Source: Bacilli bacterium
Lineage (GTDB): Bacteria > Bacillota_I > Bacilli_A > ML615J-28 > CAG-313
Length of the DNA: 45,469 nt
Assembly (NCBI GenBank): GCA_017398545.1
Contig: JAFQFT010000058.1
Location: 1 to 45,469 of the forward strand
Reading direction: 5' to 3'
Numbering within the stretch: the first letter of the stretch is position 1; each line of letters opens with the position of its first letter. The position numbers and the translations under genes were made by a program. Shown here one piece after another: positions 26,701-34,934 of this stretch. The notes beneath the pieces were generated by a model, which did no database searches, was not told the DNA's origin, and saw only the letters and a list, made by a program, of their open reading frames with translations.

Positions 26701-28632
26701 TGTAGTATCTTTATTTACACCAGCAGCAAAATCAAATGGAATTGTACAATCTGCATCAGCAAACCAACCAGCAAAATATTGAGTAGATGATACAGGAATA
26801 ATTTCAGGAGCAGTAAATGCAGCATTTGGTCTTACAAAATCAGATGGAATAACTGAATCACCAGTTGATTCATAAGTAATTGTTACACCTTGTGAATATT
26901 TAGCATAAACAGTAATAGATTTTGTTAAACCAGCACTAAAGTCAAATTCTTGAGTTAATTCTTCATCTACATACCAACCTTCAAAGAAGAAGCCATCTTT
27001 TTCAGGTGCATTTGGAGCTGTAATTGCAACATTATTATATTTAGCAATTGATTCAACTAAAGAACCACCATTTGAATTAAATGTAAGTACAGATTTTTCA
27101 TATTTATCTCTAGTTACAAATGTCATGTTACTTAAAACAGTTGTATCATTGCCTTTATTACCACCAGAGTCTTTTGAATATTGGAAGAAAATGTAATCAC
27201 CAGCAACTACGTTTAATGTTAATGTAGCTGTTACTTCACCTGAAGCACCACTTACAATTTGTCTATATCCTTGACCATCTGATTGTGCATAAACATTGAA
27301 TTTATCCCAACCTTTTTCAGATGAAACAGTGTAAGTTACACTAAATACACCAGTTGAAGTAAATCTAATATCCATATAAGCTGTTGAACTTGACATACCT
27401 TTATTTTGAGAAACAAATGTACCATTATTTTCAACATCTTTAAATGTAATACTATCACGATAGTCTACGTAATATCCTGGAGTATTAGCATCTTCACCAG
27501 TTACTAAGTAAGCATAAATTACAACTGATGCGAAATCAATTTCTTCAGTACCAGCTTCATCAGCATATGCTTTATGACAATTATCACAACCATAATATTC
27601 ATCATTACCAGGTTCACCAGGTAGTGGATCTTTAGCAGCATGGAATACAACATTATGAACAAGAGCAGGAATAATTACATCTTTTATTTCAACTTTACCA
27701 TCTTTATCTTCAAAGTACTTATCACATACTTCACATTCAAAATAGTGAACGTTACCTTCAACACCACATGAAGCTTCAACTGCTTCATGTTCAATCATTT
27801 CATGACCTTTAGCAGCTAATAAAACATCTTCAAGTAAAACATTACCATCTTTATCTTCATAATATTTATCACATAAAGAACATTCGAAATAGTGAACATT
27901 ACCATCAGTAGTACATGTTGCTTCAACTGCTTCATGTTCAGTCATTTCATGAGCTTTTTTAGCAATAACTACTTCTTCAATTAAAACATTACCATCTTTA
28001 TCTTCATAATATTTATCACATGTAGAACATTCAAAGTAATGAACATTACCTTCTTCAGTACATGTAGCTTCTACTGCTTCATGTTCAATCATTTCATGAG
28101 GTTTTTTTGCATCAACTACATCTTTTAATTCAACTAAACATTCTTCATCTTCAAAGTATTTACCACATACTTCACACTCATAGTAATGTACATTACCATC
28201 AGTAGTACATGTTGATTCAACTGCTTCATGTTCTACTAAAGAATGACTAGCTTTAATAATAACATTAGTGATTTCAACTTCGCCTAACTCATCTTCGAAA
28301 TACTTATTACATTTACTACATGCAAAATGATGTACATTACCATCAATTGTACAAGTTGCAGATGATTCTTTATGTTCTGTCATATTATGTCCTTCAGCAG
28401 GAATAATAGTATCTTCTAATTTTATTTCTTTTAAATATGCCTCATTATCATATAATTTATGGCATGTTTCACATTCATAATATTTAATTGATCCATCAAC
28501 AGAACAAGTTGCTTCAACGGCTTCATGAACAATTATTTGATGTTCATGAAATTGAATGCCATTACATGAAGTAAGAAAAAGGCCAAGAACTAAAGTTAAC
28601 ACTAAAATAATCGAAAATTGTATTTTTTTCAT
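23758..28632 (-). CDS. Giant multi-repeat surface lipoprotein (Cys-pair repeats, InlB/Flg_new repeats, PPC-like domains)
   Basis: Lipoprotein of 1624 aa: signal peptide with lipobox LTSC (Cys23). Residues 31-375 hold seven tandem units of 48-53 aa, each with H-x-x-x-x-H-E-A-V-E-A-T-C and CxxC, a pattern suggesting four-ligand metal binding or Cys-stabilised small domains. Next is a beta-sandwich domain (about 376-515) resembling carbohydrate-binding folds, then Flg_new/InlB-like repeats (GWFTDEAC and TVYAKW signatures; about six across the protein), a second copy of the beta-sandwich domain (about 795-925), and from about 1090 four or five PPC-like domains (YYFRFDGNAV, VYNADMTTLIATL) that end the chain. 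No C-terminal anchor or protease motif. It is the last gene of the long operon. Probably an adhesin or substrate-capturing protein; ligand unknown. Cys-pair repeats of this sort occur in other Bacillota surface proteins. Confidence 0.85.
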   Translation of the reverse strand: MKKIQFSIILVLTLVLGLFLTSCNGIQFHEHQIIVHEAVEATCSVDGSIKYYECETCHKLYDNEAYLKEIKLEDTIIPAEGHNMTEHKESSATCTIDGNVHHFACSKCNKYFEDELGEVEITNVIIKASHSLVEHEAVESTCTTDGNVHYYECEVCGKYFEDEECLVELKDVVDAKKPHEMIEHEAVEATCTEEGNVHYFECSTCDKYYEDKDGNVLIEEVVIAKKAHEMTEHEAVEATCTTDGNVHYFECSLCDKYYEDKDGNVLLEDVLLAAKGHEMIEHEAVEASCGVEGNVHYFECEVCDKYFEDKDGKVEIKDVIIPALVHNVVFHAAKDPLPGEPGNDEYYGCDNCHKAYADEAGTEEIDFASVVIYAYLVTGEDANTPGYYVDYRDSITFKDVENNGTFVSQNKGMSSSTAYMDIRFTSTGVFSVTYTVSSEKGWDKFNVYAQSDGQGYRQIVSGASGEVTATLTLNVVAGDYIFFQYSKDSGGNKGNDTTVLSNMTFVTRDKYEKSVLTFNSNGGSLVESIAKYNNVAITAPNAPEKDGFFFEGWYVDEELTQEFDFSAGLTKSITVYAKYSQGVTITYESTGDSVIPSDFVRPNAAFTAPEIIPVSSTQYFAGWFADADCTIPFDFAAGVNKDTTVYAGWRNPVVLSFDSKGGSEVENISTDINVAIELPAAPLKDGFLFDGWFTDEACENAFDATLGITENTTVYAKWLVVYTVTYMDGETVLGTEEVVEGTQYLITVPEGFNEIVEGWFTDSTFETAYVEGAVINADLVIYAKVKRFAPAGVLSEMNNGASNSYEWTYNAETDSFVSSNNDVSNSKAILELVYAKDSFTALDYLVNSESNYDYLTITINGSEVYKSKCSGYNGIDITGSFAYSFKAGDVLRIVYQKDSSGNHGDDHAVISNFVIYDGVPAVTVTLNFNDENVENVVVDASLNAVMSTIEELKTLAPVDTELRHFGGWYYDAACTNAVLDTDTLLASVELYAKYLYPATISFDTDGAAPIDPISVWTGVTIENMPEAPTKSGYIFRYWLDENADEFNPENGVTGDVTLYAYFEELPVGSTKEEALVIELENNGFVAENLTTNEEFQNFYAVFTPTTTDYYYFRFDGNAVTVAGGSVSSSSYRRFTIEDANGNTVLSKTSDDSRVKLEAGVTYYVIYNLAYSSYKAWGTFKAEVYQYNNDFAETEAIAYTFGENVVLAGGSFKARAHTLVYKFDATETAVYALKLQTAAWANVKVYSDVELTNQLVTKNCSQTTVVVDLAVTAGSSYYIVLSQNWSSSELSTNSMSFAVNNYPQGYTANNPFEYVIGEEITLEFTKGANVYYQVNVANSGTYKLDILSISDSNSKTIEVYNADMTTLIATLAGTEACSTYIENLEAGTYMIKAYNTSANYNTSFTASFSQVDAGEYWTTAETLSLTESMSLVANGTHYYQFTTVEQLWHFFTVEGGKVEVYNADRTLVGTTGIQLAENTTYFLVVTGDAQNVTVAFNTLVDFADGKSPAGAFTFGPETANLSLEQGNYTVYFKFTVTEAGTYRIYTNNNGSLDTRGYLFDDVACSSYIKYNDDGGSSNTFIGYRYDFYFEYNLEAGVEYYLKITYNVYSSNTATSLTLNIENTAN
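27508..28542 (-). repeat. Tandem 147-bp coding repeat (seven units)
   Basis: Seven units, mostly 147 bp (49 codons), inside the 1624-aa lipoprotein gene. Units 3-6 are most alike, sharing HEAVEATC, GNVHYFEC and CDKYYEDKDG blocks; the first, second and last have drifted, and the last loses the first Cys (HAAKDPLPGEPG). This gradient suggests recent internal duplication in the middle of the array. Confidence 0.85.
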
Positions 28633-28652
28633 TTTTGTTCTCCTTTATCCTA

Positions 28653-31600
28653 TTAAATTATTTGTACTGCATAATGCATTACAACATCTTTACCATTCAC
28701 TTCTACAGTAATAGAGAAATGATAAATTCCTTTTGTTAAAAAGTCAATATTTGTTATATCAACTAATTCTTTTTTACGAGCATTATCTGTAATAACACCA
28801 TCTTTTGTTGTGATTGTAATGTTATCAAAGAATGCTTTTTTTGCTAAAACAACGTTAGCATATAATTCTAATTCATATGATGCGATGTTTACTAAAGCAC
28901 CATCTGTTAAATAATTATTAATTAGTACTTCATCACAAAGTTCTTCTTTTGCGAAATATTTTGGAGTTAATGTATTATTAAATTCATCAATATAAAGTGA
29001 CGCTTCAGTTCCAAACTCAAATGATGGAGTAATATTTTTATATGTAATATTAATTAAATTACCAATAGTTTCATATACAAATAGAGTTTCCCCATATTGT
29101 TTTTTATTAAAATTGATTAATCCAGTACCATATCCATCTAAGAAAATATAAATATTTTCTGATTCATATCGACCATAATACATATCTTTTTCAAATACAG
29201 TAAATGAATTATCATCCAAATTCAAATGAATTTTATAGCTATATGGACTTTCTGTGTTAGAACCTTTATATAAAATATGAACAATATCTTCATTATAATC
29301 AATACCACCATATTTTTGATTTCTAATAGAAGCACCACTTGCTGAGAAAATAACTTTATCCCCAATTTTTAAAGAGAATCCTTCATATGCATCAACTTTT
29401 AATACTGCAGTTTGACCATCAATCACAGTAGTAAATGTTTTATCAGCATATTTATATAATGCTACAGTTTCATTAGAATCAATTTTTCCAACATTTTCAC
29501 TAGTCATAGTAAATTTATACTCATCATTTAGATAATTAAATTTAGAATTAATACCAGTTTCCATTGTAAAACTTTCATCAAATTTTACTTCACCATGATT
29601 TACTATATATTTAATATCACTAGAAATTCTTTCATATAAATTAATCTTTAATGCATACCACATTGTTTCATTAGTTATTTTATTTGTAATATTAAAAATA
29701 TCAAATGAATAAGCATTATAATTTAATTGTAGAATATGTTGGTCTGTTGAGTTAATTACAACTCTTTCATTCAATTCCCATAAATCTTCATTAAAATAAA
29801 GTAAAGGACGTTTTTCTTCAATAAATCCCATTTTTAAATTATTATTTGGATCAATAAATACAATACCATTATTATAACTTAATGTAAATTCATAATTATT
29901 AAATTCTATATACATCGTATTTTCATCAATACCATAAAGTATTTCTGCTAAAGACCCATTAACTGAGATTTGTCCATCAGCTGTAATAAATAATTTTTTA
30001 AGAGGAGCTGCAGCTGTTCCAGCTTCTTCATAACCATCTTCATCACTAGAAGATTCAGTTGGAATAGTTGTTAATAAAGTATTATATGTTCCAACCATTT
30101 TCAAGTTAAGAACAATAAAATCTATTTTTTCATTAATTCCTTGATAAGAAATTGTTACAGGATAAACACCAGGAGTTGATGTATCAATCTTTCCTTCAAT
30201 CATATCTTGAGTAATTTCAATATTTTCCCCATTTAATGTTAAAGTGAAAATATCTTTAGTATATACTGTTTCACCTTCAAATACAAAAGTTTTATTTACA
30301 TTAATTTCAATATCAGATTCTATTAACACATTAAATGTAACTCTTACAGGTTCTGCTTCAGGACCATTTACATAAACGTCTACACCAATTTCTTGTAAGC
30401 CGATTTTACTAAAATCTACTTCATTTAATGCTTGCGCGTATGTTGCAAGAGTAGAAGCTTGAGAAGCTATTTTTGTTAATTTTTGATTTACTCCATTAAT
30501 CTTAACACTTAAATTTGAAAACGCATCAAATGTGTTTGTTCCTTCAGATAATATTACTGTTTCATTTAAAACTCTAATATTATAGATTGATTTAACTACT
30601 TCATAAGTAATTTCTTTAGTAAATAAAGTTCCTTTATCAATATTTAAACTTGAATCAGTGTAAGGAACACTAATTGTTGCAGTATAAGTACCAATTGTAT
30701 TAAAATCAACATTATCTGTATTAATATAAGAAGATATGTTAGTAAATTTAATACCATTAACTAATACACTAAAATCAGCAGCAAAATTATAATTTTCTTT
30801 AGATGTACCTTTACTAATTTGAATAACATCAGCTTTAGTATAATTAATAATTACACCTTGTTTAACTTCTACTTCTGCAATTGCTTCTTGACCTTGATAA
30901 GTAAGTTTTATAGTATTTAACCCTATTTCAGTATAATTAATTGTTCCTTCAATCATATCTAAAGTTACTGGAATGGATTGACCCTTTTTAGTAATTGTAA
31001 ATAATGATGTTAAATCAATATAACCACTATTTGGGTATATTACCATATTTTTAGGAGTAATTACTATTTGACTTGCAGGTACAACTTTTACTAAACATTT
31101 ACTGTTACAAATAGCTTGTCCTTCTTGATAAGTGATATAAATTTCATAAATCTCATTTTCTGTTAAATTATTTAAGCTTGATTTATCAATCATATCTAAA
31201 GTAACTTTACGAACTTCACCATCAAGGTAAACACTAAATAAAGTTGTATAATCAAATGTATTAATTTCATCAATCTCAATTTCTTTTAAATTATAGGAGT
31301 TAATAATTTCAATATCATAATCTGAGATAACTTTAACGATTAATGTAACAGAAGTTTCTCCTAGAGATACTTTATATTCATAAGTTCCAACATCTTGTAA
31401 CACATTTGACTCAATCATATCATCAGTGATTGTTTGGATTTTACCATCAACAACTACTGTAAAATGTTGATTGAAATTATAATTTTCTACCTGTGATTGT
31501 TTAATAGTAATTTCTCTAGTATCAATTTTAATTTGATAATTAATTTCCTCAACTTTAACAAATAATTCTTTAGTCACGCCATAATAGCTACAAGTAATTT

Positions 31601-32087
31601 TATAAGAACCAGCTGTAGTTCTTAAAGATGATAAATCTAAATATTCATCTTTTACTTCAATTATTGTAGTATCATCAGTAATTGTAAAGTATTGTTTATA
31701 ATCATGTGTAAAAACTGTAAGGCTATTAACTACTATTTCATCATTAGTTGTTAAGTCAATATTAACAGTTGTTTTTTTGACTACTTTTACATTAATTGAA
31801 ACCATTTTATTTTTATATGTACACATAACAAAATATGTTCCAACTTCTGCTTTTAAATTTGATAAATCTAAATACTCTTCTAAAACTTCAATGTCTGAAG
31901 TTCCTGATGTTATTGTAAATAACTGAGTATAATCATAATCAAGAACTTCATCGACCATTAAAGTAATATTTTCTTGTTTTGCGGTAATCTCAATTGGTGT
32001 TTCAACTCCACCAGTTGTATCACAGCTTATTAGAGTAAGGGCAAAAGCAATTAAAACAACTGCTATAAAACGAATCTTTATTTTCAT
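28653..32087 (-). CDS. Large lipoprotein with eight Ig-like repeats and an unknown C-terminal domain
   Basis: Lipoprotein of 1144 aa with lipobox LISC (Cys22). Residues about 33-661 consist of eight divergent repeats of 71-90 aa, each running DY-x-x-L/H-F-x-V/I ... I-x-x-D/E-M/Y-I/L ... VGTY-x-x-x-x-x-Y ... VKV. This is the bacterial Ig-like style (Big_3/Big_4-like), close to YDYTQLFTI, VFTHDYKQYFTI and FDYTTLFSV. A linker rich in Ser/Asp/Glu (about 670-690) leads to a beta-rich C-terminal region (about 690-1144) without a motif I recognise; its last 100 residues look like one more Ig-type fold. The gene follows the 933-aa lipoprotein by 23 bases, with ribosome binding site GGAGGG, and precedes the 1624-aa lipoprotein by 20. 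Likely a rod-like surface protein. Function unknown. Confidence 0.8.
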   Translation of the reverse strand: MKIKIRFIAVVLIAFALTLISCDTTGGVETPIEITAKQENITLMVDEVLDYDYTQLFTITSGTSDIEVLEEYLDLSNLKAEVGTYFVMCTYKNKMVSINVKVVKKTTVNIDLTTNDEIVVNSLTVFTHDYKQYFTITDDTTIIEVKDEYLDLSSLRTTAGSYKITCSYYGVTKELFVKVEEINYQIKIDTREITIKQSQVENYNFNQHFTVVVDGKIQTITDDMIESNVLQDVGTYEYKVSLGETSVTLIVKVISDYDIEIINSYNLKEIEIDEINTFDYTTLFSVYLDGEVRKVTLDMIDKSSLNNLTENEIYEIYITYQEGQAICNSKCLVKVVPASQIVITPKNMVIYPNSGYIDLTSLFTITKKGQSIPVTLDMIEGTINYTEIGLNTIKLTYQGQEAIAEVEVKQGVIINYTKADVIQISKGTSKENYNFAADFSVLVNGIKFTNISSYINTDNVDFNTIGTYTATISVPYTDSSLNIDKGTLFTKEITYEVVKSIYNIRVLNETVILSEGTNTFDAFSNLSVKINGVNQKLTKIASQASTLATYAQALNEVDFSKIGLQEIGVDVYVNGPEAEPVRVTFNVLIESDIEINVNKTFVFEGETVYTKDIFTLTLNGENIEITQDMIEGKIDTSTPGVYPVTISYQGINEKIDFIVLNLKMVGTYNTLLTTIPTESSSDEDGYEEAGTAAAPLKKLFITADGQISVNGSLAEILYGIDENTMYIEFNNYEFTLSYNNGIVFIDPNNNLKMGFIEEKRPLLYFNEDLWELNERVVINSTDQHILQLNYNAYSFDIFNITNKITNETMWYALKINLYERISSDIKYIVNHGEVKFDESFTMETGINSKFNYLNDEYKFTMTSENVGKIDSNETVALYKYADKTFTTVIDGQTAVLKVDAYEGFSLKIGDKVIFSASGASIRNQKYGGIDYNEDIVHILYKGSNTESPYSYKIHLNLDDNSFTVFEKDMYYGRYESENIYIFLDGYGTGLINFNKKQYGETLFVYETIGNLINITYKNITPSFEFGTEASLYIDEFNNTLTPKYFAKEELCDEVLINNYLTDGALVNIASYELELYANVVLAKKAFFDNITITTKDGVITDNARKKELVDITNIDFLTKGIYHFSITVEVNGKDVVMHYAVQII

Positions 32088-32110
32088 AAATGCCCTCCGT
32101 TTTGATTAAA

Positions 32111-34912
32111 TTATTTTAAAATCCAATCACCTAAGTGATAGAAATAAATGCTTAAATGTTTAGTATGGTTGTTTGAAATAACAATTTCGATATCTCCTTT
32201 AACCATTGTTACATATCTGTCGCGTTGACCTGTTTCTCCACCTGACATATCAGTATTAGCACTATCTAATGTATAACCTTCTTCTTGAAGTGCTGTAATT
32301 AATTCTTCCATTAATTCTTCATAATTTGTAATTCTTACATTTTCATCAAATTCACTACTTTGAACATTAATAGAAATATAATCAATATAATATTCTTCAC
32401 CAAGTTCATTAGTTTTAGTTCTCCAATCAAAGAAAGGACCAAATACTAAATCATCAAATACTTCTAAGAAAATTTGTGGAGAAGGAAGATTTACAACTTC
32501 TTCACCAAATACATGTGTAAATGCAGTTAAAGCATTTTCTTCATAGCTATTTCCTGTATGAGTAGGTTGGAAATATTTACAAATATATTGATCCCATGAA
32601 GTTCTCCAAACTCTTGGAGTATAACCTTCAAATGTATCTGCGGCAAGTTCTACAGCATTAAAATCACTATATGTAGTAGTAATAGTACCATAGTATACAC
32701 TTGATAAGTTATAAGCATAAGAAGTAGAAACTACATAACCATTTTTATCAACATCAATTGAGAATGTCTTTGTACTAGATTTTTCAGCATCTTCTGCATA
32801 ACTATGCATTGATACTGCAAGTGCTAAATCTCTTGTAACATCTGTTGCTTTAAGTTTAAATTGATATACCATTTCATCACCAGTACCTTTTGTACCAATA
32901 AATTCAAAAATATCACTAGAGAAATCAAAGTTAGGTAAGATATCAGCAATACTACCTTTTACTTTACGAGTACCAACGAAACCACCAGCTGAAGCTTGAT
33001 ATTCAAATTCATCATAAGTTCCATCATTATTTTGTTTATAACCTGAATATTCAGTATGGTAAAGTTTATCATCCATAGAGTAAGAATATTTACCAGTATT
33101 TTCAATTAAAATAGCATCTTTAGTAATATAACCAACTTCACCAACAACACCAACACTTGATGTATAGTTATGAATCTTAGCTTTTATAACTTTATCTTGG
33201 TTAGTACCAGTAGTACTAATTTCATAATCACCACTATCTCCACTTGGAGCATAAGTAGTTACATCTTTTGCGCTATATTTATAGTTTTCTAATGCTTGCA
33301 TATTTGCAAGTGCTTGACTTAATAGTTCAGCATTTTCAGGAGCGTCATATTTAGTAGGTTCAGGAACTACAGTAGTACCGATATTAGCAGGAATAAGTTC
33401 AACTTCAGTATAACTCATAGCATCAGCATCTTCTTGAGTATCTGATCCATAATATAATAATTCAGTTCTTAAAATAACTTTTGTAATATGACCATCTTCA
33501 ATCTTAAATGAAATTGAAGCAATAGTATCTTCTAATAACGGAGTTAAACAATATGATAAATAAGTCATTAAGTATAATCCATCCATATCGTTTTGATCTA
33601 CAGTATAAGTATATAATTCATCATCAGCATTATAAACAAAATCAGTTACATTTAAGTTACCTAAATGGTTCCATAAATGTTGTGCTTCCCAAATAGCAGG
33701 GATACTTTGATAATCTTTTACAGTTGAAGCAGAAACTTCATTATTTTTATTGATATATAATCTTTCAAGAGCATGACCTACATTTCCATAAGCATCCATT
33801 AAACCATCAACTGAGCCTCTTCTATAGTTATCAGCAACAATATTAGTTGTATTACCTTTTACATTCCATGAACCATACCATCTACCATCTGACATCATTA
33901 CTAACATGTCATATTGATTAGTAGAATTATTAAATGAGTTATTAAAGTCTGTATAATAGTCTGTTAATACACCACCAAATGTAATGCTTAAGTTAGCAAT
34001 TTCAGTAAGAACAGCAGTAGTTAATTCACCAACTTGACCTTCAATAATTGGAGCTTTAACTAGGATAGTTTTTGATTTAAATACGCTTTCATCACCAGTA
34101 GCTGTTGCAGTAATTGTTACGTTAGTATCAATTTTAACAGTACCAATTAATGATAATACACCATTTTCAATCTTAACTAAATCTTCATGAGATACTTTCC
34201 AAGTATAACCAATATCACTTAAACCAGTTACAGTTGCAGAAACCATAACTGTTTCACCTTCTGCAATTGTATCTTTACTTGTTGTAATAGCAATTGAACC
34301 AAATGAACTTGGAGCTTTTACAATAATATTTTTTTCAGCATAAACACTATTAGATTCAACTGAAACAGCTTTAATAGTTACTTCAGTATCAACATTTACT
34401 TCTTTTAATACAGATAAAACATTGTTATCAACTTTAACTAATGTATTATCAGAAACAATCCATGCAACACCTTTATTTTCAAGTCCTACAACATTTACAG
34501 ATAAAGTAATTGTTTCACCATATGTAATTGTATTTCTTTGTGTTGTAATTTCAATTTTAGGTTCTACATAGTTTTTAATTGTAAAAATCTTTGTAGCAGT
34601 TTTACTAGCATCAGCTTGTGCATATGCAACAACAGTAACAGTTTTATCTTCTTCAACATCACCAATAACAGTTAAAACATTATTTTCAATTTTAACAAGT
34701 GATGGATCAGAAATAATAAAACTATAAGCAGTATTTTCATTACCTGTAACTGAAACAGTTAAATTAGTTGATTCGCCTTTTGTAAGAGTTGTCTTTGCAG
34801 CTTCAAATGTAATAGCAACTTCAGTATTATTTGAGTTATTGTCACATCCAACAATTGTTAATGCGATTAAGGCAACTAAAACAAAGGCAGCAAATTTTTT
34901 AAATAATTTCAT
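32111..34912 (-). CDS. Lipoprotein with three Big_2 domains and a conserved unknown C-terminal region
   Basis: Lipoprotein of 933 aa with lipobox IVGC (Cys23). Three Big_2-type Ig repeats lie at about 32-113, 118-200 and 206-288; each has TLTKGES or TIAEGET, then SLVKIENNVLTVIG or LVKIENGVLSLIG. Residues about 295-933 form a beta-rich region of unknown family with LNVTDFVYNADDE, FKIEDGHITKV, TTYSDFNAVEL, RTSWDQ and a final EELITALQEEGYTLD segment. The 781-aa protein encoded next door has matching blocks in the same order, so the two are paralogues over about 600 residues. One reading is a ligand-binding domain displayed on an Ig stalk. Ribosome binding site AAGGAG. It is third in the lipoprotein run of the long operon. 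No enzymatic motif seen. Confidence 0.8.
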   Translation of the reverse strand: MKLFKKFAAFVLVALIALTIVGCDNNSNNTEVAITFEAAKTTLTKGESTNLTVSVTGNENTAYSFIISDPSLVKIENNVLTVIGDVEEDKTVTVVAYAQADASKTATKIFTIKNYVEPKIEITTQRNTITYGETITLSVNVVGLENKGVAWIVSDNTLVKVDNNVLSVLKEVNVDTEVTIKAVSVESNSVYAEKNIIVKAPSSFGSIAITTSKDTIAEGETVMVSATVTGLSDIGYTWKVSHEDLVKIENGVLSLIGTVKIDTNVTITATATGDESVFKSKTILVKAPIIEGQVGELTTAVLTEIANLSITFGGVLTDYYTDFNNSFNNSTNQYDMLVMMSDGRWYGSWNVKGNTTNIVADNYRRGSVDGLMDAYGNVGHALERLYINKNNEVSASTVKDYQSIPAIWEAQHLWNHLGNLNVTDFVYNADDELYTYTVDQNDMDGLYLMTYLSYCLTPLLEDTIASISFKIEDGHITKVILRTELLYYGSDTQEDADAMSYTEVELIPANIGTTVVPEPTKYDAPENAELLSQALANMQALENYKYSAKDVTTYAPSGDSGDYEISTTGTNQDKVIKAKIHNYTSSVGVVGEVGYITKDAILIENTGKYSYSMDDKLYHTEYSGYKQNNDGTYDEFEYQASAGGFVGTRKVKGSIADILPNFDFSSDIFEFIGTKGTGDEMVYQFKLKATDVTRDLALAVSMHSYAEDAEKSSTKTFSIDVDKNGYVVSTSYAYNLSSVYYGTITTTYSDFNAVELAADTFEGYTPRVWRTSWDQYICKYFQPTHTGNSYEENALTAFTHVFGEEVVNLPSPQIFLEVFDDLVFGPFFDWRTKTNELGEEYYIDYISINVQSSEFDENVRITNYEELMEELITALQEEGYTLDSANTDMSGGETGQRDRYVTMVKGDIEIVISNNHTKHLSIYFYHLGDWILK

Positions 34913-34934
34913 GTCCTTTTTCTCCTTTTAAAAC

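Noticed and set aside
27508..28542. CRISPR-like array
   Set aside because: The 147-bp periodicity is in frame and preserves protein motifs; there are no short identical repeats with unique spacers, and no cas genes.
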